Positions 1-13,751 of a stretch of 64,000 nucleotides of DNA are shown here, one piece after another (position 1 is the first letter of the stretch; each line of letters starts with the position of its first letter). The stretch is from Bolinopsis microptera. Taxonomy: Eukaryota > Ctenophora > Tentaculata > Lobata > Bolinopsidae. Made by a program: the position numbers and the translations under genes. Under the pieces are notes generated by a model that saw only the letters and a program-made list of their open reading frames with translations, was not told the origin of the DNA and searched no databases. The DNA lies in assembly GCF_026151205.1 (NCBI RefSeq), contig NC_087074.1, positions 20,937,765-21,001,764 of the forward strand. Direction: 5' to 3'.

Positions 1-398
<398 letters not shown>

Positions 399-1073
399 TG
401 AGGACCTCACATCCCTTCCTTGCTTACTAGGTAACACCTTTACTGTACTTGGTAACACCTTTACTGTACTTGGTAACACCTTTACTGTATTTGGTAACAC
501 TTTATTCTCCACTAGAGTATTATCTTCAACATTTACTGCTCTATATTTATTATTTTTTCGAGAACTGTACCATTAGCGATGCAGCATATTTGAAACTTTA
601 ACCAGAACACGAAGAGTGAAGGTTATTTCTGGACCCCCACATTATATGAATATTAACCGCTTTACTGACAGAACGTCCTTGGCTCAAACGTTTTCAGCCT
701 CAATTCATAGGCGAACATTCTTCTTAAAATATTAACCGTTAAGCCATTCCACCCGTAATTACCCTACATTACAAACCTATCAGGATTTATACACAGCTAA
801 AAGTAAACTTTTCAGTTACTTTTAAAGCTCGACACCCAACAAGAAGAAAAGTTGCGGAGATCACAAAGGACAAGATGCAGTTCAAGATAAGTCAGAGACA
901 CGTGACACTCCTTATATGGGCATCACGTGACCAGGCAGAGACTGTTTAGGATGCCATTAGTTTGACCCCGCCACGCGCCTGTGCTCCTCTCCCTTGCATT
1001 GTGATGGTTCCTCTATATTACCTAAGAAACGGACTTTAAAGGGAACACCCTGCGGATGAACTGTTTAGATGAG
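399..1073 (+). other. Smad 3' UTR and intergenic DNA
   Basis: Downstream of the Smad stop the sequence is AT-rich with no coding signal. It holds a 21-bp tandem repeat at 430-503 and a CACGTG-bounded module at 897-927. An AATAAA-containing stretch near 1,205 could serve as a poly(A) signal, but no cleavage site can be assigned. Confidence 0.4.
430..503. repeat. 21-bp tandem repeat, about 3.5 copies
   Basis: Units begin GGTAACACC and end TACTT. Copies start at 430, 451, 472 and 493 (partial). The array lies 32 bases after the Smad stop, so it is probably in the 3' UTR. Each unit carries a GGTAAC core, the motif that recurs through the window. Confidence 0.9.
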
Positions 1074-1131
1074 CTGTCCATGTAACCACGGTAACCACGG
1101 TAACCACGGTAACCACTGTCCATGTAACCAC
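1074..1131. repeat. (GGTAACCAC)n between two copies of CTGTCCATGTAACCAC
   Basis: A 9-bp GGTAACCAC array lies between identical 16-bp direct repeats at 1,074-1,089 and 1,116-1,131. This is the first of the GTAAC-type blocks bounded by a duplicated flank. Confidence 0.85.
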
Positions 1132-1367
1132 CACTCGCTCCTTCACCCCTGCCTGTGTGTGTTATATAGAACTAGAGAGACAAACTCCCCCTTTAAATTC
1201 TAGAATAATAAAGAGAAACTTTTTTAAATTTGTGGATATGGAATACATGATATTATATAAACATTATATACAAGTTTATATAAATAATTGTAGAATTTTT
1301 GAAAGTTACCACACATGGTGTCAATGATATTATGTAGCTTGAAGTAACAAAGCGTAGGAGAGAACCA

Positions 1368-1632
1368 GGCAGAATCTGTAAGAACACGTGACACTCCTTA
1401 TATGGGCATCACGTGGCAGAATCTGTAAGATTTCCGAGTTTTTTGTTTCTGGGCGTTAAACTCGAACCAGGCAGAATCTGTAAGATTTCCGAGTTTTTTG
1501 TTTCTGGGCGTTAAACTCGAACCAGGCAGAATCTGTAAGATTTCCGAGTTTTTTGTTTCTGGGCGTTAAACTCGAACCAGGCAGAATCTGTAAGATTTCC
1601 GAGTTTTTTGTTTCTGGGCGTTAAACTCGAAC
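1368..1632. repeat. 55-bp tandem repeat with an inserted CACGTG module
   Basis: Units of 55 bp (GAACCAGGCAGAATCTG to GGCGTTAAACTC) start at 1,464, 1,519 and 1,574, with a leading partial copy from about 1,411. At 1,384-1,414 a 31-bp imperfect palindrome with CACGTG at both ends splits the first unit. The phrase GGCAGAATCTGTAAGA is present on both sides (1,368-1,383 and 1,415-1,430). The same 31-bp module is at 897-927. Confidence 0.9.
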
Positions 1633-2981
1633 CGCCGACCCATACAAGTGTTTTAACGAACTTTCTTAATTCTAACTTATTCTTAGGTTCTGATTATGTT
1701 AATATGGCTGGTTTTGGAGGTGGTGAGAATTAGTGATACCCTCAAAATATTTGAAAACTTTAAATCCGACCTGCGACTCCCAGATCTTTGGATTTGTCAT
1801 TACCTCCCAAAGTAGCCAAGATCTGTTATTTCTGTAAATATACTACATATAATTATTTAATTTCCAAGTTTATTTTTTCATCACCTTCAGGCTACAGCCT
1901 ACGGGTACCATCCTATGGCAAAGAATAAATCATGATCATAACCATGGTAACCAGGTAACCAGGTAACCATGGCTTAGACCTTCTTTTGTGTTGTGGCCAA
2001 CAAATATCTGGGTGCATAGTATTTGGAACATATTAAAAATAGATTTTGACACACACAAATAAATCCTAAAAAACAAGTCAAACCATACTTATCTCTTAAC
2101 ATGTCTCTATGTATGAAATGTAAACTATAGTGCACGAAGTAAGAAAGTTTGATGAAAGGTTTCTAGTTGCCGTGTGTATAACTTCTCACGAAAGCATGAA
2201 CTTTAATGAACATGTTGTTATGTATGCGCAAGATAAACATGTGGGGATCCATTAAAAATATTGTACTAGATTTTGTTAGAACTTTAAAAATTGCTGTAAA
2301 AGTTTAGCTAGAGTAAACATTGAAACATTGGTAGTTAAAAGTTTGATCCTCTTTCAACCCGTTTTGATTCTATATATTTTTAACAGTTTATATGCGTCGA
2401 GGCGACTATTTTGTATTAGAAGAGTATATTTTATATCTCGACATATGTTACAATGATGATTGATTTTAAATATTTTATTCTTTCTGAATGGAGGACCGCG
2501 TTTTAAACTGTGCACAGCTTTCATCAAGTTGGGTGGCATGCAGATTGTTGCTGCCGGCGTCCGAGTTGGGCGTAACGTGCGCTCTTAACATTTAAACTCA
2601 TCTCAGTGTACACATAATATGATGGGAATTGTTTAGATACCATATATTTTGTGATGATTTCGATCCAAATTGAGGGACACCACCGGCCAATTTCACGGTG
2701 GGGGAACAATGCTATATCTGTGGCCGTTGGAACTTTAATAGCTGATTATGCCCATGTGCAAATTGTTCGGTATATAAGAATACTATTAGAAGCTCTATTA
2801 GAGTCGCTTTGTAAATGTTACAATCTGTTCCGAATACCTCCCTACTTATAGAGCTGGCCTATTGCAGCCGGGGGAGATGCCCGTATTGTGGAACCTTAGG
2901 TTTAAGATAATCTTTATTCATTGGGGCTGTGGTGTTCAGGATGGGTACCTACTGTACTGCATGGTCCGGCAAATGCAGCCT
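1633..2981. other. AT-rich intergenic DNA
   Basis: No gene is seen. The only structure noted is a GTAAC block at 1,941-1,972, where ACCATGGTAACC and GGTAACCATGG phrases form a near-palindrome around two GGTAACCA octamers. Confidence 0.5.
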
Positions 2982-3325
2982 CCCCGGCAGAAACAATGCA
3001 GCCTCCACCACCGTGACTCTTGTCTCCCCGGCAGAAACAATGCAGCCTCCACGACCGTGACTCTTGTCTCCCCGGCAGAAACAATGCAGCCTCCACCAGC
3101 GTGACTCTTGTCTCCCCGGCAGAAACAATGCAGCCTCCACGACCGTGACTCTTGTCTCCCCGGCAGAAACAATGCAGCCTCCACGACCGTGACTCTTGTC
3201 TCCCCGGCAGAAACAATGCAGCCTCCACGACCGTGACTCTTGCCTCCCCGGCAGAAACAATGCAGCCTCCACGACCGTGACTCTTGTTACTATGGTAACC
3301 GTGACTCTTGTCTCCCCGTGCCTAG
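2982..3325. repeat. 44-bp tandem repeat, 7-8 copies
   Basis: Units begin CCCCGGCAGAAACAATGC and end GTGACTCTTGTCT, at a 44-bp period from 2,982. In the last copy the phrase CCGTGACTCTTG occurs at 3,275-3,286 and again at 3,299-3,310, with TTACTATGGTAA between. Open frames across this region come from the repeat and show no protein family. Confidence 0.92.
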
Positions 3326-4632
<1,307 letters not shown>

Positions 4633-4764
4633 GCCTATCAAGTGTCTATAGTGTCTACAAAGGGTCATGTTTTACTGCCTATCAAGTGTCTATAGTGTCT
4701 ACAAAGGGTCATGTTTTACTGCCTATCAAGTGTCTATAGTGTCTACAAAGGGTCATGTTTTACT
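4633..4764. repeat. 44-bp tandem repeat, 3 copies
   Basis: Units begin GCCTATCAAGTGTCTATAG at 4,633, 4,677 and 4,721. The copies are identical, indicating recent duplication. Confidence 0.93.
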
Positions 4765-4822
4765 GCCCCCCTCCTACCTGCCCCCCAGTCTGCACATTAC
4801 CACGCCGCCACCTGTGAGGTTA

Positions 4823-5043
4823 GCTCATTAGGGCTAATATCCCCCCCCCCCCCCCCCCCCCTTTTAGTGTCTAATCAACAATAACACCGAGCTGCTTTCT
4901 CCTTGTAGTGGGGACCCGGTTACCTGGTAACCAGGTAACCGGGTAACCGGGTAACCAGGTAACCAGCTCATTAGGGCTAATACCCCCCCCCCCCCCCCCC
5001 CTTGTAGTGTCTAATCAATAACAACACCGCGCTGCTTTCTCTT
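4823..5043. repeat. Direct duplication with C-tracts, separated by (GGTAACCR)n
   Basis: A segment AGCTCATTAGGGCTAATA + C-tract + TAGTGTCTAATCAA... occurs at about 4,823-4,905 (21 Cs at 4,841-4,861) and 4,967-5,043 (19 Cs at 4,983-5,001). Between them lies an octamer array of GGTAACCA/GGTAACCG at 4,916-4,965. Confidence 0.9.
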
Positions 5044-5271
5044 TCTTAGTGTGCCCTGTAAATTATCTAACTAAGAAAAGAGATTAAGAGCCGGGTATTC
5101 ATTGTCAATTAGAGGTTTTAGATGATGCAGGGTATAAGACTAAGTTATACTTACGGTAAGTAGTCCTTACTAATAATCTGAGTTTGAATAAAAGGTCCTC
5201 ACCACATGTTACCGTTAATGTTATTGTATTCATGGTCTAGTTAACACGGAGACGCCCTCTCTATCTTTCTC

Positions 5272-5361
<90 letters not shown>

Positions 5362-8300
5362 GAACACAAGCCTGCGTTTTGTGAAAAGAAAAGATTACGC
5401 TCCGCCAGAGAATTATGTAACTAATAAAACTGTCACGGACGCGGGTTGCTGGACATGATCACGTTTACTTCCCAAATAATTGCACCCAGGTCCAGACTAA
5501 GGTATGTGGGGGAAGTTGTAAACTATTTACCCCGCATCAATTATCGTTAGAGGGGGGGCATTTCAAGCTGTTCTCTGGATATATAGTGAGTGTCTGGAAC
5601 GGACCCGTAAAACTCAGACTGAATCAGAGCCCGGGACTGTACACTGTTATTATACACGGACACCGTTCTAAGGTGAAATAAAGAAACTTAAGTTCTGCTT
5701 TGTAAAAGTAACCTAGCACCAGAAGACACCAGGAGTTAGACCTGGCTGCTCTGTTACAGTGAGGGCCATGTCTCTCTCTCTCTCTCTCTTTCTGAGGACC
5801 ATGGTGGGACTGTTACTAAGAAACGAATCGATAATCATCTTGTTAGCAAGACCATCATAACAACTCGCATAACCCGGGCACTAAAGTTAAGCAAAGATCA
5901 GCGTTTAACGGAGCAGGAGGTCTGTAGGTTACGGAAGCGGGAGATTTGAGGAGATTGTTTGATTGTCATATCATCACCGTCAGTCATGACTAACATTTCG
6001 TTTCTCGATTAGTCACTTATCCGACTTTGTGGTCAACAGACTAACAAATTGAGGCGTTACTTTGTTACTTGTTCTCTTTAAAAACCTTTATCAAGGATGC
6101 ACTTGACAATAACTGGGTGACTACTGGCTGGTGATGTAATAACTGTGCCCCCCATCCTGCACAATATCTATCCAATTACTTGCAGCATTTGTACACGATC
6201 CATATATAGGAAACTAAATATTATTTTCATGACTTAGGAAACTACACTATATAATATAATATTATCCTTCAGAACTTTTTACATGTTATTTTCTCTCTCT
6301 TCGTGCCAGGTGTCAAAGTGATTGAAAATTACAGTAAATCCCGTGTAATTCAGTGCAACCCGTGTTAATTTTGCAGTGTGCTATAGTGGTCTATGTATGT
6401 TTAGCATTCCGCAACCTTGGATTATATAACGCGAACGGTAACTTCAAAATCGTCCACAGCCTTAAATCCTAAGATTTTACGGTAACAGCGTTTCTAGAAT
6501 ATTAAATAAGATTTAGTTTGATGCCACGTGTAAAGCAGCTTGTAAAATAGCGACTACTATCTTCTTCAGTCAGGAGCATAACAAATGGCGCAACATCAGA
6601 AGGGGGCCCCTAATTGAAAGGTAGCCCGATTTGGAATCATCATCTTCAATATTAATAAGCATATCATCTCTGTCGGCACGGGAAAAAGAGAAAGGGCCGT
6701 AATAAAGCAGCCAAGGCGCCAAAAAGAGAAGAAAAAGTCGCAAACATTGAGGGAAATGGCCAATGGGCGGAAATTATTACTTTGTTGTATTCGCCGGAAA
6801 CATTGAACTTCCAAGATCTTGCAGGAATTCGAGGCAACAATACTCGATAAATCCCCAGCTCAAAATGATGAGTTAATGTTGTAGTTTCGCAAATGTTGGT
6901 GCATCTGCTGCCAAGTTTAGAGGCTAGACCTCAACTCATAATTCCAGTTAACACAATTATCAATCTCACGCCCTATATCCTAGTCTGTTCAGCATCCAAT
7001 ATTCCAATACACGCACTAAAAATCAAATTATTTTCCCTGTTCCGCTTTTACGGGACGCAATACGTTACATCATCAGAATGAGACGTTCACTGTCCACTCC
7101 TCACTGAAACTCCTGTCTTTGTACAAAGTCTGAAGAGACTGACCGTATATATAACATATAATCGTATTATGTTCTGTACACTTCGTTATACGAGTCCACA
7201 TCATGTCTATTTATAGCCTGGTGACGCTGGTCTTACAGGTCCAGACATCAAAGGCTCTTGGAGATTCGTAACATTTTAAATTTACAACGAAAACGATTTT
7301 AAGAGGTTAGAGTAGGGATGAGGAGAGGGGGAGACAGGTCTTTACGTTGTGTGACCTAACTTATTGCGGCCTGTTTTAAATAAATGTAAATATTGTAAAG
7401 TTTAAATAATTTGTCATTTTATCATGATTGGTGTTTCATGATTGTTTTTATCAAAATAGCTTAACAAAACATATTTTATAGGAGATGATGATGATGTTAA
7501 AAGGTCTGCTCGCATGTAAGTTTATATATTATGTGTTTATATATTATGTGAAGGCTTTCCCAATGTCCAATGAGTACTCCGGATACAACTCAGAGTTCCG
7601 AATGGATACATTATAATATATGCTAATATCACAGACGTACATAATATTATAATTGTTGGATTCTTTTGTATATCGTGAGCAGCAACTCGGAGTTATATGG
7701 CTTGTATTATAAAGGAGCATGTATCCTTAAATGAATAAATATATGTAAGATTTAGAACTTGAAAATTTACCGTATACAAACTATATATACGTTAGTTAGT
7801 ATGTGACATCTAATCTTGTAAAGGTGAACCGCTAAGATCACAAGGCCTCAGAACGCATACTCTAACTCCGACGACTTAAATGCCTTAAATTGTCCTATGA
7901 ACAATGTCCTGTATTACCTGTAATTATAACCGCTCAAACCTCTTTAGTTGGCCAAGGAGCTTAATTGGCATAGGATTATCTACTTGATTGGTGTAGCGTA
8001 GGACAAATTAATTAGGACAAATTTAAATCATCGATTATTTTGGGGGCGGGATGGCCGGCTCCGAAATAATCCCTGGGCCGGGTTAGCATTAACATTTAAA
8101 ATTTACGATTAAACGGATTACAAAGCGAATCTAACTGGACGATTGCTCTTACTAATTTAATTAGTTATTCGACTCCGCCCTGAACATATTTACGCAGCAC
8201 AATCATGTATCCAGATTTGTTGTTTGGTATTCTGAGTCCACTGAAGTTGCAGCCCGTGAAGGTATGTGACGAGACAAATAACTTAATGATTGATAAGATC

Positions 8301-9002
8301 AACGTTACAAGATATGTGGATATGTCGTAGAAACTCATCGCAAGTTAACCTCAAGAATAACAGAAATAATTATGATGCAATAGTTGAAAGATCTTCAATT
8401 CATTCCCCGATTGTAATATCTCATCAACTTGGCTAGAAATTCCCGCCTGTTTATTTTTATCCACCGCATTAAAAACAATCATTAACAACAATGGAATTGA
8501 AGTGTAACGAAAGCATCTGAACTATTATTATTTTTCAGTTTTGGCGCTAGCCGTTACAACTGTCAACTGCTACACCCCGGCTGAGGTAATCATTTTTGTT
8601 ATTTTATTTATGTAAATTATCTTAACATATCTAGAATTTTATTTTATAAAACATTCATTAATTATACATGATTGAATAAAAAAACGAAGGCTAGGCTCGG
8701 AGTCTTGGTTTGGTCAAGGACTCAAGATATATAAATAATAAATATATTATGACAGCAAATTTAGGCTATCATTTGCACTGGTAATTGGTCATTCATGATC
8801 AATTCACGGTGACAGAATGTAAAAATCATCTTGTAGCATTTAGCTAGAGCCTTAGCCCGGATGCTATTTCATAAAACAGTGGTTAGTAACCAGTGGTTAG
8901 TAACCAGTGGATACCACAGACATATTGTGTTACACCAGCACTTACTTCAGCTCATATTTTAATAACTTCTGGTCAACCAAATGTCAAAAGGAAACCTCAA
9001 TT
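5044..9002. other. Intergenic DNA with (TC)n
   Basis: The stretch has a pure (TC)n run at 5,278-5,359 and a short one near 5,770-5,790. Possible short exon-like pieces at about 8,205-8,261 and 8,540-8,586 are not in compatible phase. At 8,878-8,911 the phrase GTGGTTAGTAACCA is repeated. No gene can be supported. Confidence 0.4.
5278..5359. repeat. (TC)n microsatellite
   Basis: About 41 uninterrupted dinucleotide units, preceded by imperfect CTATCT units. Confidence 0.97.
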
Positions 9003-9110
9003 CTGCATAATAATCGGTAACTACTAAGGTCTATAGTGATTTCTGAAATCAGTACGCTGCATAATAATCGGTAACTACTAAGGTCTATAGTGATTTCTGA
9101 AATCAGTACG
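9003..9110. repeat. 54-bp tandem duplication
   Basis: Two identical 54-bp units, beginning CTGCATAATAATCGGTAAC, start at 9,003 and 9,057. Each holds a GGTAAC core. Confidence 0.93.
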
Positions 9111-9293
9111 TTGCCAAGGTCACCATTAAAACCCCCGTCCCTAGCCGCTGATGATTTAATGTGTTCTTTATTGACCATAAAGTTTGTTGACATACCTAAA
9201 TACTAATCCTTTTGAGGAGATGAACGAGACGTCAATACTCCTGGAATCATCTGACTTTTGCTTTTACAAGATCCACTATTAAACTTCCGTAGA

Positions 9294-9365
9294 CATGACA
9301 ACTAGCACGTGACCTCTAGACATACAGTAACCATGACAACTAGCACGTCCTCTCTAGACATACAA
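9294..9365. repeat. About 33-bp direct repeat split by GTAAC
   Basis: CATGACAACTAGCACGT plus a CTCTAGACATACA tail occurs at 9,294-9,326 and again from 9,332. The bases GTAAC separate the copies. Confidence 0.8.
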
Positions 9366-9677
9366 TAAAATAAAGGAGGCGTAACGAGTAGAGGGGTGAG
9401 CACTGTAACCATGAGCTGTCAACTCGAGGTCTTGTACATTGTATCTGAAGTCATGATCAAAGAGTTCACCGCAAACTCCACCGTCAAACTGGACCTCTGA
9501 TTGATTAGTTTTCATGTGACTTTGAGGGCGGTTTGGTATTGGCTGATAAATGATCACGTGACTTTTATCGAGACCGTTCATTGGAGCCTGTCGTTCTTCT
9601 AGAACAAGTAAATTGAAGTATTTACATACTAAAAAGTCAGCTCTGGAGCGGATCTGTTCTGAGGTTTGTCTCGACAA
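9354..9677 (-). CDS. Unrecognised open frame, 107 codons
   Basis: This is an open frame longer than expected by chance in AT-rich DNA. It starts at ATG and has mixed, non-repetitive composition, including a GGVCGELFDHDF phrase. I recognise no domain, signal peptide or membrane segment. The 3' end overlaps the direct repeat at 9,294-9,365, which argues against conserved coding sequence. It could be chance. Confidence 0.12.
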   Translation of the reverse strand: MSRQTSEQIRSRADFLVCKYFNLLVLEERQAPMNGLDKSHVIIYQPIPNRPQSHMKTNQSEVQFDGGVCGELFDHDFRYNVQDLELTAHGYSAHPSTRYASFILLYV

Positions 9678-11340
9678 AACAGGGTTTCAGATGCGTCCTC
9701 TGGTCACTCTCTTTAGACTGAGACTTTTCCTGCAGCACTCAAACATGCAGTATTTTGATTATGCCTCTAATTCTCATCCCAGCGGTCACGCTCTTTTAAA
9801 TTCGAATAAACACTAAACCTCAGTAAAACTGCCAGCGGTGAGAGACCATCTGTAATATCCAGTAAATCTAAGTGAAAATTCCCAGCTCGGTGACCATCCT
9901 GTAGAGACGGTTTGTTAACTTAACGACAACACTCTCCTATCATGCAGCTAACAGCCTCATTATCGTAACAATGCTTATTGTTATCGATGTGAACGTGCTC
10001 ACTTCAAACTCTATTTATTGCACTATTATATTCTTATATTGGATATTCCTGGCAGTCGGCCATGCGTGGTGAATGGAATAATTTTAAAATTTGTCTGCCA
10101 ATGTCTAGGTAATTCATAATTTCAGCGCTAAATTTCAAATGTACGATTTTAGGATGGATATGTCGACCCAGGGTATGCGTCATATTGCCTTGCGAAGATA
10201 TAGGTGTTTTACATTTTAATTTGGTTGTTTTGAGACACATAGAATGGAATTCTGAAGAGTTTCATTTTACCGTGGGAGTTTGATTGTGTATAAATTAATA
10301 TAATCTAACTTGATAATTGAAATTGTGGTTGCTGAATCCCATGCCCTAATTCTTTCATTCCTTCAATTTGAAATATATACTCCTTTATAAATATAAAACA
10401 TCTCTCAATTTAACCACACAGTACATGTGGGAACTATTTCTGGCAGCTAAAATTAAAATGACGTATAATAACTATGGTATTTAACTTAATCATGTATAAC
10501 AGATTGGTTATTAGTTGTACATGACAATTGACAGTGGAACCCGCTAACCGTTAGTAACAGTGAGTTAGCAGGATTACTCCTTTATAATATATACTGTTAG
10601 TTAGCAGGATAGTAGTTTGTGTCGAGGTAACACTCGGCAGCAGCACTGTGGCATTACACCTGCAGACAGCTGTACTCACCAGCCAATCCCACCCCACCAT
10701 TCCTCTAATCCACCAATCACAGCCGGGTATTCGCGTCACGTGGCATCCTCGGTTACTGCCCATTCTGGCTTTGTAATTTAATTTATTTAACTATCAGTCA
10801 TTTCCTAGATAAAGTCTAGGTGTACAATACAATGCATATGTTTTTGTGGGCGAGAAGCCTTATCAAGATCACGTGACTGCACATAATGTGGCGAAAGTGC
10901 ATCTTGTTCTCACTTTATTGGCTACTGTACTTTTCTGGCGGGCTATTTTCGGGCTGCCACGCTCCAGGGGGAGTTGTATGTCTTCTTCCAATGACCCTGT
11001 CTTGTTCATTCTGTGAGGTAATCACCCAAAATGGTAATTGTCAAGACGGCACTATGTCAAGACACTATTGCAATACAGCGACCTGCCTATCTTTTAAGAA
11101 AGTTGCCTCCTGAAAGTTATATGGGTATCATGACGAATCCTACACTTTCTATAGAACTTTTGGTAAGGGTGAATAAATGGGTTTGGCAGTATCACGAAAC
11201 AGCGTTCCTTAGTCCTGACTTCACATCATCCCAGAGAAGATGAGAGAATAGTTAATAAGATAAGAAACACGGAAATGAATTGTTTTGTTCTTCAGAGAGA
11301 GAGAGAGCTTCATGACCGAATATCACCCCAGTCAGAGATC
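9678..11340. other. Intergenic DNA
   Basis: Mostly AT-rich. A 75-codon frame at 10,886-11,113 (+) starts with a hydrophobic, Cys-containing stretch and could be read as a short secreted peptide. It matches no family I know and has no supporting context. Confidence 0.3.
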
Positions 11341-11497
11341 AGCACGAGATATTATGTAGACACACACACACACACACACATGGGCTCAGAGAGAAACTGC
11401 CGACCTGCCGACCAACCATTATTACGAGATATTATGTAGACACACACACACACACACACACACATGGGCTCAGAGAGAAACTGCCGACCTGCCGACC

Positions 11498-11531
<34 letters not shown>

Positions 11532-11574
11532 GGCTCAGAGAGAAACTGCCGACCTGCCGACCAACCATTATTAC
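11341..11574. repeat. Minisatellite with embedded (AC)n, 3 copies
   Basis: The phrase GAGATATTATGTAGAC + (AC)n + ATGGGCTCAGAGAGAAACTG recurs from 11,346 and 11,427. A third copy lacks the leading phrase. The AC runs differ in length between copies, so both unit and microsatellite are mutating. Confidence 0.9.
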
Positions 11575-11665
11575 ACGCCAAGTTAACCAAGCTAACCAAA
11601 ACCGTACGGTGCGGTACTAGGCGAATATCCATCTTACCATCTACACAGCTTCACTGATCGACACG

Positions 11666-11878
11666 CTAAAAGTTGGAGACATCTGCATAATTGATGGTTC
11701 TCGAGTCGGAATTGGTATGAGCTACAATGAAATCTCTGTACTCTCGGGGAATCTTGTAGTGAAGACGTAAATTAGCATTGTAGTAAATCAGCCAAGGTAA
11801 GTTTGAGATGGATTGCTTTCGGTGAAAGTAAATAAAATGTGTCCTGACCTTCTGCTCTTCTGATAGCAGCTCGATCAA
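11666..11878 (-). CDS. Unrecognised open frame, 70 codons
   Basis: This frame of ordinary amino-acid composition (phrases such as YKIPREYRDFIVAH) lies just downstream of the frame at 11,930-12,232 on the same strand. The two may be exons or fragments of one decayed gene or transposon. No splice pair joining them was convincing and no family was recognised. Confidence 0.15.
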   Translation of the reverse strand: MIELLSEEQKVRTHFIYFHRKQSISNLPWLIYYNANLRLHYKIPREYRDFIVAHTNSDSRTINYADVSNF

Positions 11879-11929
11879 CTAGCGCAGTAATACTGCTGAA
11901 ATATGGGTGAAAATATCGGGTGTAAATGT

Positions 11930-12232
11930 TTAAACCGAAAGAATGTTTTTCCGCGGTAATTCTGTATGCCGCTCATGTGTGTCGTGGTGATCTAACTTTA
12001 CGAATTCCCGGCTATCTAGATACTGCCGAATATTTGCCATGAAGAATAACATAATGAGCTCGTATTCCTGGACCTGGCCTTGGCCTTTTGATAAACTTAT
12101 GCCCTTTCTGTATTCCATCCGGGACAGCAAAATGTAAACAATTAGGCCAGATTTTACTCCAGTTCGCACCGTGTTGGAACTTTTCAAGTATTTGGTGAGA
12201 ACACTTTCTTCACACGAGCATGTAATAACCAA
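11930..12232 (-). CDS. Unrecognised open frame, 100 codons
   Basis: This non-repetitive open frame from ATG to TAA includes a hydrophobic run (GLIVYILLS) and a charged C-terminus rich in His and Asp. I do not recognise it. It shares strand and proximity with the 70-codon frame downstream, which is why both are listed. Confidence 0.17.
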   Translation of the reverse strand: MVITCSCEESVLTKYLKSSNTVRTGVKSGLIVYILLSRMEYRKGISLSKGQGQVQEYELIMLFFMANIRQYLDSREFVKLDHHDTHERHTELPRKNILSV

Positions 12233-12534
12233 GGCACCTTAGTAATGGCGAACTCGGTGTCTCCGTCACTGTAATGAAAATATTTAACTCTTCCCCAACA
12301 TTTTAGCTGGTGGCGACGTATAAATACCTGAGAGACCAATCCTTTCAATAGTGTAAATTAAAGGTAAGATTAAGGGTTATGGATTACCTTAAATTAAATT
12401 AACGGTCATTGTGAGTGTTTTATTTGGCACCACTAACCCCATCCTGCAATGTGCTAAATAATTAACTGCTGTAATAGAGGCTGTGATACAGGCTGTGATA
12501 CAGGCTGTGTATCTGTGACGTAGATCCTTGCTGT

Positions 12535-12744
12535 GTTATGTGCCTAAATGGCTATGTTATGCGCCTAAATGGCTCTGTTATGCGCCTAAATGGCTATGTT
12601 ATGCGCCTAAATGGCTCTGTTATGCGCCTAAATGGCTATGTTATGCGCCTAAATGGCTCTGTTATGCGCCTAAATGGCTCTGTTATGCGCCTAAATGGCT
12701 CTGTGATGCGCCTAAATGGCTCTGTTATGCGCCTAAATGGCACA
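12535..12744. repeat. 21-bp tandem repeat, about 10 copies
   Basis: The unit is GTTATGCGCCTAAATGGCTCT, with an alternating CTATG/CTCTG variant. It decays through 12,800. Because 21 is a multiple of three it gives open frames of a 7-residue repeat, which I regard as an artefact. It is preceded by three 12-bp GGCTGTGATACA units at 12,479-12,510. Confidence 0.95.
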
Positions 12745-12800
12745 TGTTATGCACCTAGATGTCACATGTCACAGTCATGTTGTGCGCCTAAATATCACAT

Positions 12801-13440
12801 AGCTCCCCCAAGATACGAGGTCCCTCTATTTCAGAATATTGTTTAAGGATGTTAGGTTTCAAAGTTTGGTGTATGTCAGACAACTGGGGAAGTGAAAATA
12901 GTTGGCATTTTTGCCGCAAGGTGGCAAACGTGAACACTGGAAAGGCATGACTTTGAGATTAGAGAAGAAGGCTACGAGACGGAAATCTAAAGTAGATCGC
13001 TCAGATTTAGTATCCGGTTACTCCAAATAAAAATCAGGCGTTTGATGCCAAAAATAGGCGCCTTGATTGAATATGAATTAATGTTATTAAGAAGCGAGAA
13101 GCCTTGTTTTTAATCTCTAATCTAATCCGGAAACCTCCAGGAAGCACGGGTTACAATGATAATTTTAAAAACCTCCCAATTAGAGTCTCGATCATTGGCG
13201 ACCTTTCCGAATCTAACGGACAAAAATTAACGCAATTTTATATCGAGTGTAAGTGTGAGTGTGTGTAAGATTTATGTAAATAAGACGATGAAAAGTGTGT
13301 AGACTGTAAAGGTTCTGTACCGGTGTTTAACATATCTGTGAGTAGTTTCCAGGTGATGACGGAAACCTCCCCTCTACCAGCCCTGTAACCATGGTAACAG
13401 CTGTATAGCTCCTGCCTCACTCCTCATCTCTTATCAAGTG
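12801..13440. other. Intergenic DNA
   Basis: No gene is seen. A CCATGGTAAC phrase is present near 13,388. Confidence 0.4.
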
Positions 13441-13447
13441 TCAAAAG

Positions 13448-13550
13448 TACAAACAGGGCCTCTTTGTCTCCTCACTTCCGTTCTTAAAGCCTGTCAAAAC
13501 AGGGCCTCCTTGTCTCCTCACTTCCGTTCTTAAAGCCTGTCAAAACAGGG

Positions 13551-13551
<1 letters not shown>
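13448..13551. repeat. 46-bp minisatellite, interrupted by a composite element
   Basis: Units of the form AAACAGGGCCTCYTTGTC... ...TTCTTAAAGCCTGTC occur twice, and a third stops after CAAAACAGGGC. The unit continues after the composite element at 16,246 (TTTGTTTCCTCACTTCC...TTAAAGCCTGTCAAAACAGGGCC), so the 2.7 kb between appears to be an insertion. Confidence 0.85.
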
Positions 13552-13598
<47 letters not shown>

Positions 13599-13719
13599 CT
13601 CATGTTTTTTTGTCCGTTTTTGTCCGTTTGGCAGCTATATTTTCAAAACGGACAAAAAATAAAACGGACAAAAACGGACAAAAACGGACAAAAAATAACA
13701 AAAATTGAAATAACATTTA

Positions 13720-13720
<1 letters not shown>

Positions 13721-13751
<31 letters not shown>

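Noticed and set aside
8205-8586. Two short exon-like pieces resembling a signal peptide split by an intron
   Set aside because: The phases are incompatible and the second piece has a stop in the joined frame.
10886-11113. Small secreted Cys-rich peptide
   Set aside because: It has a hydrophobic start and five clustered Cys, but no known pattern, no cleavage context and no splice or expression evidence.
12528-12846. Protein with a 7-residue repeat
   Set aside because: It comes from a 21-bp DNA repeat. Two different frames are open at once and there is no flanking coding sequence.
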